Part shown: positions 57,661 through 64,000 of the stretch, piece by piece
Layout: every line of letters starts with the position of its first letter
How positions within the stretch are numbered: position 1 is the first letter of the stretch
Source of the DNA: Paenibacillus illinoisensis NBRC 15959
GTDB lineage: Bacteria > Bacillota > Bacilli > Paenibacillales > Paenibacillaceae
NCBI RefSeq assembly: GCF_004000925.1
Contig: NZ_BIME01000011.1
Coordinates: 124,001 to 188,000 of the forward strand
DNA: 64,000 bases
Direction of reading: 5' to 3'
Notes under the pieces: generated by a model
Databases searched by the model: none
What the model saw: only the letters and a program-made list of their open reading frames with translations
What the model was told of the DNA's origin: nothing
Translations under genes and position numbers: made by a program

Positions 57661-58683
57661 TTATTCCCTATCCTCAATATCCTTCATGAATTTCAAGACA
57701 GCTTCATTCATCTCCTTGGATTGGGTCCAATGAAGGTAATGATGACCTTGCAAAGGGATGATTGTACTCGCAGGATGATCCGTAAGTTGGGTTTGTAAAA
57801 AAGTAAATAGCGATTTACCATCCTCCCTCACCCTGTCATCTTCTCTGCTAAAAAACAACACAGGCATATCTGATGGAAATGATATATGAGCTGTTTTTTT
57901 CACATTATCACCCAATTCATTGGTCTCTTGAACGACATTTTCGTTGTAAGCATTCCATGCTGTAATGGCTTTGGTCATTGCTAGATTCTTGTCCGAATAA
58001 GTACCCTCACTCGCAAGGGGAAGATAATTACGAGCATCCAGGGAGATGGCGAGTCTAGCCAATCCAGCGGGTGCCACATATCTCATATAACCTGGCATGG
58101 ATGGAGGAGTTTCATTGAAGTAATCGAGAGCTGCTGGCCACGTTGCGTCTATGCCTACAACCGCCTTAACCTCTTCAGGATATTCACGAGCATAGTACAT
58201 GCTATACATTCCGGAAACAGAATGCGGCATTAACACATATGGCCCAGGGATATTCAATTGCTGCAGTGCACTTCTCAGTTCCCCAACGATGTGTTCCACC
58301 GTTCTTTTCTCATCGGTCATATCACTCCAGCCATATCCGAACGGCTCTACCACGACAACTTTGTTATGTGTGGACATTTCATTCATTAAAGGCTCAAAAT
58401 CCAGTACAGGCGAGGCAGTTCCCAGGCCGCTTAATAACACAATGGTGTTTGGTCCGTTCCCTTTTGTGTAGACATGCATCCGTCCATTCTCCACTTGGAT
58501 ATACTTTCCTATTGCCGGGTATTGATCTCTTTCTACCAGCTTCATGATGTGATGAAAGCAAATCCAGATGAGTACAACCGACAACATGAATACAAGCATT
58601 CTCTTGAAGAGGGTTAGAATCTTACTTTTCTTTTTGACACTCACTTGATACTCGGCTCCCCTCCATATTTTTTTCGTCGTCAA
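57661..58683 (-). CDS. membrane-anchored alpha/beta hydrolase
   Basis: The 340-residue protein has a basic N-terminus, one membrane helix (about 28-47) and an alpha/beta hydrolase domain. The oxyanion region is VLLSGLGTASPV, the nucleophile elbow is PHSVSG (Ser about residue 155) and the final catalytic His lies in LQGHHYLHW. It acts outside the membrane on an ester or amide. No operon partner is seen. Confidence 0.87.
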   Translation of the reverse strand: MTTKKIWRGAEYQVSVKKKSKILTLFKRMLVFMLSVVLIWICFHHIMKLVERDQYPAIGKYIQVENGRMHVYTKGNGPNTIVLLSGLGTASPVLDFEPLMNEMSTHNKVVVVEPFGYGWSDMTDEKRTVEHIVGELRSALQQLNIPGPYVLMPHSVSGMYSMYYAREYPEEVKAVVGIDATWPAALDYFNETPPSMPGYMRYVAPAGLARLAISLDARNYLPLASEGTYSDKNLAMTKAITAWNAYNENVVQETNELGDNVKKTAHISFPSDMPVLFFSREDDRVREDGKSLFTFLQTQLTDHPASTIIPLQGHHYLHWTQSKEMNEAVLKFMKDIEDRE

Positions 58684-59039
58684 AATGCCTTTTTCATTCC
58701 TCCATTTGTTATTGATGTTTTACCTTGGGAACGATCATAACCCTCCAGGTTAAAGGTGAAGTACGGACCCATTTTAAGTTAAGTTTAAATTTTTGGTTTT
58801 TTTCATCTTTCTTAATAGTGGATGGTCAGTGGTGTATTGCAATTTGAGTGTTGTTGCCTGCCTACAGGAAATTCATGCATTCCACCTGTTAAAAGAAGCC
58901 AACCCGTCATAAGGACGGGTTGGCTTCGCTTCTTGAAATGGCTCTTTTCGTAAAAATTGTTGTTTTCAATTATAACAATAAGCAATTTACTTTTTATGGT
59001 ATTATATACATCAAAACATCCTAAAAGGAGTGTGTAATA
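58684..59039. other. divergent intergenic region with orphan hairpin
   Basis: This region lies between the starts of two divergent genes and should contain only promoters, but it also holds a strong hairpin at 58895-58927. No gene was found beside it. The right end carries AAAAGGAG before the TTG start of the acetyltransferase. Confidence 0.5.
58895..58927. terminator. orphan 14-bp perfect hairpin
   Basis: GAAGCCAACCCGTC (58895-58908) and GACGGGTTGGCTTC (58914-58927) pair perfectly around a 5-base loop. T-rich sequence is present only on the right flank (CGCTTCTTG). Its location between divergent promoters does not match any annotated transcript end. Confidence 0.7.
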
Positions 59040-59585
59040 TTGAGCAGTGAGAGTACAATCATTATTTCTCCATTAACTTATGACTTAATAGAGGATATCA
59101 ATAAGACAAATGATTCGTTTAACATATATGGTAGAGTTGTCCCCAGTTTTCAATCAGGAAGATGGTCTTATACAGAAGAACTTTATGATGAAATGAGAGA
59201 AACACGTTTTCCAGATGACCAACTTGATTGGAGCCATTATATAAACCGAGAGGATAAAGCTTTGTTTTTAGCTTATATGAATAATACTTGCATAGGACAA
59301 ATTAGAATCATTAAGGATTGGAATCGCTTCTGTTATATTGAAAATATTGCTACTAAAAAGGATTATAGAGGCAGTGGCGTCGGAAAGCTGCTCTTGCATA
59401 AAGCAGAAGCGTGGGCCAAACAAAGAAAACTGATCGGAATGTCCTTGGAAGCACAAGATGATAATCTTGGTGCATGCCGATTTTATGTGAAACAAGGATT
59501 CATACTAGGTGGTGTAGACACACTAAAGCAGTCATATACTCCTAATATTGAGACCACTCTATACTGGTATAAGTTATTCAAGTAA
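59040..59585 (+). CDS. satA: streptothricin acetyltransferase-like GNAT
   Basis: The 181-residue protein matches SatA of Bacillus: RFPDDQLDWSHYINREDKA (about 60-78), then the acetyl-CoA site YRGSGVGKLLLHKAE (about 111-125) and YVKQGFILGG. SatA acetylates the beta-lysine amine of streptothricin. The start is TTG with AAAAGGAG 9-10 bases upstream. The gene is AT-rich. Although commonly chromosomal in Bacillales, it can give resistance. The symbol is by similarity only. Confidence 0.8.
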   Translation: MSSESTIIISPLTYDLIEDINKTNDSFNIYGRVVPSFQSGRWSYTEELYDEMRETRFPDDQLDWSHYINREDKALFLAYMNNTCIGQIRIIKDWNRFCYIENIATKKDYRGSGVGKLLLHKAEAWAKQRKLIGMSLEAQDDNLGACRFYVKQGFILGGVDTLKQSYTPNIETTLYWYKLFK

Positions 59586-59644
59586 CGGGGCTTTAGAGAA
59601 TACAATACAGTCTCTCCAACATAGGAGCGGCTGTTTTTTATACC

Positions 59645-61153
59645 TCACATGTCGTCTATTTTTACGAAAGTTACCTCTGGAAAGTAGCTATTCGGTCCTT
59701 TCATTAAGGTTCCATTTTGATGTTTTAGATACAAATCGAAGAAATCCAGCATGTAGGCATTGATAGCGAAGTTAGCTCTTGCGGGCGCAATCTTTCCTGT
59801 AATGCCTAGCAGGTTGAAAATCGGTGAAATGAACTGTACATCGGTAAAATTCAAGTGTTCCGTATTTTCGATATAAAGGATTTGCCCCCCTTCGTCGGCC
59901 GCTAGTCGCATCCGGTCAAGTTCTAACTTTTTGTCTTCCGTTACTTGATCCTCCCACTCTCTTGTTAAACCCATACGTTTAAGCTCTTCATCCGTGTATA
60001 CCCGGTTTTCCATCACCATTTTTAATTTTTCGAAATAGCTTTCCGAGTTGATAAACAAAAACGGCTTTTGCAGACCCTCTCTGTCACTCAAACGATAAAG
60101 CCCTCCATCAAGATCTATTCCGATCGCGATTCGCGGATCGTATGAAGCGTCATAAGCTGTCGCTCCGCCGATAGAATGACCGAACACCCCAATATGACCG
60201 AGATCCAACCTTCCCTTTAGATTACTTGGGATCTGTCCCGATTGGATAAGCTCGAACTGGTCCAGCGTAAAGATTACATCGTTAGTTAACACTTCTCCCA
60301 ACTTGTCGCGAATGCTTCTACTCTCCCTGTAATCCTGATCCGGCGAAAATAAGTCGTTGGTTGTGTCGGTTGTGATTCGGCCGTCTGGAAACTCGGTTGC
60401 AAATGTATTGTAGGTGTGGTCGATCACTGCCACGATATATCCGTGACTCGCGAGATGTTCCGCTTGCGTCGTGTGGAGGAATCTGGAAGAGCCAAAACCG
60501 GGACTTGCAATGATCAATGGGTATGCTTTCTGTTTCGAAGAGACTTTGGCCTCCAAATAAGCATGATTGGATACATACTGAAGGTGCTGAAACGTAAACC
60601 CGGGAAGGCCATAATTCCCAGCCATATAATGTAAAATCTCCGTATCAGGAATAAAGGGAGCGTAATGGCCAGTGCCAGCCTGAGCCGGATACCATACCTG
60701 AACCATCAATTCCCTTTTACCTTTCGCGGTTTTCCCAAACGTTTCCTCGCGGCTTGAATCAATAAAATGGAAAGCTTGCGTGCCAACTTTCCACTCACCG
60801 GTTGGCACCGGAAGGTTGAAGACGGGAAACACGTAGAGGAGGCACCCTGTTGTAATTAGCCCTATCCCGATAAAAATTCTACCGAGTACCCTTCGCATTT
60901 GAGAGACATTCTGAACGACTTTCGGCTTGATGAACATGCCTATAAGCGAAATGAAAAACATCAAGATTATGAATCCGTACAGAAATAAAAGCTGAATCCT
61001 GTATCCTTCGACAAGCAAATGTACCACTACAAAAATGAAACTCGCTCCGCTTGTCACGAGCAGGATTGATTTTCGAATACGTTGATTATTGACGAACAGG
61101 AGCACCAACAAGCAAACACTTAAAAAGAAAAGCAGCATTTCTAAAAGCCTCAC
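59645..61153 (-). CDS. membrane PAF-acetylhydrolase-like hydrolase
   Basis: The 502-residue protein has about four hydrophobic helices in its first 120 residues and a PAF-acetylhydrolase-like alpha/beta domain after that. FGHSIGGATA (about 325-334) holds the nucleophile Ser, and ASPGFGSSRF precedes it. A C-terminal His in ENTEHLNFTD fits the triad. Platelet-activating-factor acetylhydrolase relatives in bacteria cleave short-chain esters. It is not in an operon; the arsenate reductase follows on the same strand after 155 bases. Confidence 0.85.
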   Translation of the reverse strand: MRLLEMLLFFLSVCLLVLLFVNNQRIRKSILLVTSGASFIFVVVHLLVEGYRIQLLFLYGFIILMFFISLIGMFIKPKVVQNVSQMRRVLGRIFIGIGLITTGCLLYVFPVFNLPVPTGEWKVGTQAFHFIDSSREETFGKTAKGKRELMVQVWYPAQAGTGHYAPFIPDTEILHYMAGNYGLPGFTFQHLQYVSNHAYLEAKVSSKQKAYPLIIASPGFGSSRFLHTTQAEHLASHGYIVAVIDHTYNTFATEFPDGRITTDTTNDLFSPDQDYRESRSIRDKLGEVLTNDVIFTLDQFELIQSGQIPSNLKGRLDLGHIGVFGHSIGGATAYDASYDPRIAIGIDLDGGLYRLSDREGLQKPFLFINSESYFEKLKMVMENRVYTDEELKRMGLTREWEDQVTEDKKLELDRMRLAADEGGQILYIENTEHLNFTDVQFISPIFNLLGITGKIAPARANFAINAYMLDFFDLYLKHQNGTLMKGPNSYFPEVTFVKIDDM

Positions 61154-61308
61154 GCCAACTCCCCCTTAAAAATAATCCTTTATGTGGATTAGTCTAAAGG
61201 AGGAGCTATGTGACTACCATTGATTTAAATGACAATTACCTTACACACTTGTAAGGTTCAACTTTATCAGTTATAAGTGCATGGTATTTCTTTTCAGCGT
61301 GATCCATT

Positions 61309-61734
61309 TTACTTACCTTCTTTCAAGAACTGCTCGATCCGAGCTTTAATTGAATCGCGGACCTCAGCGAATGTATCTGTGATTTCTTCCTCTGTACCTG
61401 TCGCCTTGGCTGGATCATCGAAGCCCCAGTGCCATCTTTCAGCTTTATCATTACGTACAACTGGACAATTATCTTTGGCATGACCACAAAGCGTGATGAT
61501 GTAGTCTGCTTGTTTTAAAATCTCAGGATCAATCACATCTGATGTATGACTTGAAATATCGATTCCAGCTTCTTTCATTGTTTGAACAGCACGAGGATTT
61601 AAGCCATGGGCTTCTAATCCTGCACTTCTCACCTCATATTTATCACTACCAAGTGCCTTCAAAAATCCATCAGCGATTTGGCTTCTGCAAGAGTTTCCTG
61701 TACACAAAAAGTAAACAAGTGGTTTGTTGTTCAT
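61309..61734 (-). CDS. arsC: arsenate reductase, thioredoxin-coupled
   Basis: The 141-residue protein has the low-molecular-weight-phosphatase P-loop CTGNSCRS (Cys11 to Ser18) and two further redox cysteines in the CGHAKDNC segment (about residues 83 and 90). These form the triple-cysteine relay of the B. subtilis/S. aureus ArsC class. It reduces arsenate to arsenite for export by the pump encoded 2 bases upstream. Confidence 0.95.
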   Translation of the reverse strand: MNNKPLVYFLCTGNSCRSQIADGFLKALGSDKYEVRSAGLEAHGLNPRAVQTMKEAGIDISSHTSDVIDPEILKQADYIITLCGHAKDNCPVVRNDKAERWHWGFDDPAKATGTEEEITDTFAEVRDSIKARIEQFLKEGK

Positions 61735-61736
61735 GA

Positions 61737-63173
61737 TTATTGATCTCCTTTATCTTTGGCTTGGCTTACTTGTACTTTCGCTTCGCCCATTTTTGAGTTA
61801 ATTAACGTTTTTATGATCATAGCGATAACAACCAATGCTACTGTGATTACGGCAATCATTAACCAAACATTTATGTTTGTTGAATGAATCAAGTGTAGCC
61901 ACAAATACAGTCCAGTTAACGTGATAAAGAGCGTTGGGATGGTGAGCACAATCCCGATTTTGAAATAACTCCCCCACGTGATTCTTACATCCTTACGGGA
62001 CAGTACATTTAGCCACAAAAGTGTGGCGAGCGATCCGATCGGTGTAATTTTTGGACCCAGGTCACTACCGATAATATTGGCATAAATCAGCGATTCCCGG
62101 ATGACACCTTGCGTACTCGTTCCATCAATAGCAAGCGCATCAATCATCACTGTGGGCATATTGTTCATTACCGAAGATAATATTGCAGCCAGAAAGCCCA
62201 TACCCAGTGTGGAGATGTAGAGCCCCTGGTGAGCAATAGCTTGAATGACCTTACCAAGTTCATCCGTCAACCCCACATTTCGCAGTCCATAAACGACGAC
62301 GTACATACCAATGGAGAAAATCACAACTGCCCATGGAGCCCCTTTAATGAGCTTCCACGTTTGAATAGCGTGACTCCGCCTTGCAGCTAATATAAACAAG
62401 ATGGCAATAACCCCAGCGATAACAGACACCGGAACTTGAATGAACTCGCTCATCAAGTATGCCACCAGTAGCACGGCTAAGATCACCCAAGATATGTTGA
62501 ACAGTTTCTTGTCCTTGATCGCTTCAGCTGGCTTTTTGAGCTGACTGACTTCGTAGTTCCCTGGAATGCTCTTTCTAAAGAACAAGAACAGGACCAGAAT
62601 ACTCGCTAATATTGAAAAGAAATTCGGAACAATCATACGACTTGCATACTCCACAAAGCCAATGCCAAAGTAATCAGCAGAAACGATATTGACGAGGTTG
62701 CTAACGACGAGCGGAAGTGAAGTTGTATCTGCAATAAAACCACTTGCGATGATAAAAGGTAAAATCATCTTTTGATCAAATTTGAGCGCTCGGACCATAG
62801 CAAGTACAATGGGCGTTAAGATCAGTGCGGCACCGTCATTTGCAAAGAACGCTGCCACACCTGCTCCAAGCAGCACAACATAAACGAACATCAGCTTGCC
62901 ATTACCTCTTGCGAGCCTTGCCATGTGCAGTGCAGCCCATTCAAAAAATCCGACTTCATCTAAAATCAGAGAAATTAAGATAATGGCTACGAAAGCAAGC
63001 GTGGCGTTCCATATGATTCCTGTGACCGTACCTACATCGGATAGACTGACGACCCCAAAAAGGAGAACAAGGACAGCTCCAGCTGACGCTGACCATCCAA
63101 TATTAAGCCCCTTAGGCTGCCAAATCACAAAAGTCAATGTAAGCAAAAAGATTAAAATCGCGATAATGGTCAT
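61737..63173 (-). CDS. arsB: arsenite efflux pump ArsB
   Basis: The 478-residue protein has about 11-12 helices with the ArsB pattern FFANDGAALILTPIVLA and NNMPTVMIDALAI, and exports arsenite. The typical length is about 430; the extra C-terminal 45 residues add one more hydrophobic segment (TNINVWLMIAVITVALVVI) and a charged tail. Stop and start overlap or abut those of arsR and arsC, so all three form one operon. Confidence 0.93.
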   Translation of the reverse strand: MTIIAILIFLLTLTFVIWQPKGLNIGWSASAGAVLVLLFGVVSLSDVGTVTGIIWNATLAFVAIILISLILDEVGFFEWAALHMARLARGNGKLMFVYVVLLGAGVAAFFANDGAALILTPIVLAMVRALKFDQKMILPFIIASGFIADTTSLPLVVSNLVNIVSADYFGIGFVEYASRMIVPNFFSILASILVLFLFFRKSIPGNYEVSQLKKPAEAIKDKKLFNISWVILAVLLVAYLMSEFIQVPVSVIAGVIAILFILAARRSHAIQTWKLIKGAPWAVVIFSIGMYVVVYGLRNVGLTDELGKVIQAIAHQGLYISTLGMGFLAAILSSVMNNMPTVMIDALAIDGTSTQGVIRESLIYANIIGSDLGPKITPIGSLATLLWLNVLSRKDVRITWGSYFKIGIVLTIPTLFITLTGLYLWLHLIHSTNINVWLMIAVITVALVVIAMIIKTLINSKMGEAKVQVSQAKDKGDQ

Positions 63174-63499
63174 GCTTCCTCCTGAGGACCGCAGCAGTTT
63201 TTCAATCCTGCTATTTTATCTTTCATGGATGGCAGATAGGGATACACACACTGAACATATGCTTCTGCATCTGGATTAAGAGAGTAGTACACCCACTGCC
63301 CTTTTTTCTTTTCATTAAGGAGACCGGCTGCCTTTAGTTTTCGAAGATGCTGACTGGCGTTTGGTTGTGACATGCCAATAATGTCTGTGATATCACATAC
63401 ACAAAGTTCTTGTTCCTGAAGTAGGGCAATAATTGTCAAACGTGTCTTATCAGCTAATAACTTATACGCCTCAGCCATCTCCTGAATGTTTTGTTCCAT
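63170..63499 (-). CDS. arsR: ArsR-family repressor
   Basis: The 109-residue winged-helix protein has ELCVCDITDIIGM in the alpha3 metal-sensing position (ELCVCD box) and SQPNASQHLRKL as recognition helix. It releases DNA when arsenite binds its cysteines. The start at 63499 has GGGGG upstream; 21 upstream codons are discarded. It heads the ars operon and its stop overlaps the arsB start by 4 bases. Confidence 0.93.
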   Translation of the reverse strand: MEQNIQEMAEAYKLLADKTRLTIIALLQEQELCVCDITDIIGMSQPNASQHLRKLKAAGLLNEKKKGQWVYYSLNPDAEAYVQCVYPYLPSMKDKIAGLKNCCGPQEEA

Positions 63500-63553
63500 A
63501 TGTACACCCCCTGTAATTATTCTCGTCGGTTTCTTTAATGATAAAAGCATATA

Positions 63554-63566
63554 ATAAGTCACTTAT
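63554..63566. promoter_or_regulatory. candidate ArsR operator
   Basis: ATAAGTCACTTAT is a perfect inverted repeat with a 1-base centre, 55 bases upstream of the arsR start. The size and AT-rich half sites fit ArsR/SmtB operators. The sequence TAATAAGTCA occurs again at 63735-63744, a possible second half site. Confidence 0.55.
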
Positions 63567-63854
63567 ATAAGCAATGACGAATATAAAGAGATCTAGTACT
63601 CCAAAAAAAGTCGGCAATATAAATGACCGACCTTGCTCTCGAACTAAAAATTCACATTTTGACTTTATAAAATAATGACCGTCTTTCATCTTAATTATAT
63701 CTTTCGTTTGATATTCAATGACTCCACCTTGATCTAATAAGTCATTATGCTCATATACCTCTACGTGTCATTGTTTTAAGATTGCATTATTAAGTTGTGC
63801 TGCATACGAATTACTCAAGCATAATACATTTAACAACCTGCCCGTTAGTTGAAT

Positions 63855-63887
63855 AAAGCCAGCCGGTCAAAATAATCGGCTGGCTTT
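63855..63887. terminator. strong hairpin terminator
   Basis: AAAGCCAGCCG (63855-63865) and CGGCTGGCTTT (63877-63887) form a perfect 11-bp stem with an 11-base loop and short A/T flanks. Its gene, if any, lies outside the window or has been lost. Confidence 0.8.
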
Positions 63888-64000
63888 ATGTTCATTATTG
63901 AATGATCTTCTCCTTTGCGTAACATCTCTTATAAAATTTTATATTTCCGTACCGCCCGATCCGAGTCATTCACTAGATTAGCAGTTTTTTACTCAACTTG

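Larger units (their letters stand above)
63500..64000. other. upstream region of the ars operon to window end
   Basis: No gene was recognised. The stretch includes a candidate operator near 63554, a second copy of TAATAAGTCA (63735-63744) and a strong hairpin at 63855-63887 that probably ends a transcript from beyond the window. Confidence 0.5.

Noticed and set aside
1..64000. CRISPR array, tRNA, rRNA or insertion sequence
   Set aside because: No regularly spaced repeats, cloverleaf genes, rRNA blocks or transposase with terminal repeats were seen; the Rpn-type gene has no flanking repeats.

Overview
The window reads as chromosome of a Gram-positive, endospore-forming Bacillales bacterium, most likely Paenibacillus (inference). 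The grounds are strong AGGAGG-type ribosome binding sites, frequent TTG/GTG starts, the gene families present (DUF4080 radical SAM, DUF1272, YwqG, YpsA-like, split ThrE exporter, VanRS-like pair) and the mixed AT/GC composition. No rRNA, tRNA, CRISPR array or insertion sequence was recognised.

Region 1 (1-2.9 kb, minus strand) holds small accessory genes: a membrane-anchored hypothetical, a Nudix hydrolase, two unknown genes and a histidine phosphatase. Region 2 (2.96-20.5 kb, all minus strand) is the centrepiece: 18 tightly packed, often overlapping genes forming a phosphonate natural-product cluster. Read in transcription order it has a threonine synthase paralogue, a two-subunit phosphonopyruvate decarboxylase, a DRE-TIM aldolase, PEP mutase, a PhyH dioxygenase, an HPr-kinase-like P-loop protein, an NTP_transf_5 nucleotidyltransferase, an acyl carrier protein, a YjbQ-family protein, a class V aminotransferase, a glutaredoxin, a metallophosphoesterase, an ATP-grasp ligase, a 773-aa Cys-rich protein with a possible caspase-like core, a second ATP-grasp ligase, an MFS exporter and a seryl-tRNA-synthetase-like amino acid:carrier-protein ligase. 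PEP mutase, decarboxylase, aldolase, aminotransferase and a threonine synthase are the gene set expected for APPA-type antimetabolites (rhizocticin, plumbemycin), which inhibit threonine synthase. The carrier protein with its ligase, the kinase/nucleotidyltransferase pair, the dioxygenase and the 773-aa protein are, as far as I know, not part of the described rhizocticin pathway, so the product or its assembly is probably new.

Region 3 (21-34 kb) is GC-richer and core-like: a B12-binding radical SAM protein, RecQ helicase, an Rpn-type nuclease, a DUF5412-like protein, then a surface-glycan locus (family 2 glycosyltransferase with a helical-repeat tail, methyltransferase, nucleotide-sugar dehydrogenase, PseB/CapD-type dehydratase, rhamnosyltransferase-like and GT-D glycosyltransferases). 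Region 4 (34-46 kb) carries housekeeping and stress genes: an unknown surface-like protein, RluA pseudouridine synthase, a YpsA-like SLOG protein, SpeD, a GNAT-Nudix fusion, an AraC regulator, an ankyrin protein, an ECF sigma factor with its anti-sigma, an S66 LD-carboxypeptidase and a two-gene ThrE exporter.

Region 5 (45.5-52.4 kb, minus strand) contains a cell-envelope operon: an APH-like kinase, VanR-like regulator, VanS-like kinase, a kinase-less HAMP paralogue and a class A penicillin-binding protein. Region 6 (52.5-57.2 kb) has a YwqG protein, AmtB with an upstream coiled-coil protein, a DinB protein, a PAT-like acetyltransferase and an Lrp regulator. Region 7 (57.4-64 kb) is again AT-rich and accessory: a DUF1272 protein, two alpha/beta hydrolases, a streptothricin-acetyltransferase-like gene and an arsRBC operon.

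Start codons were revised in many genes on ribosome-binding-site spacing. Two are unusual: an apparent ATT start for the aldolase and a CTG start for the YpsA-like gene.
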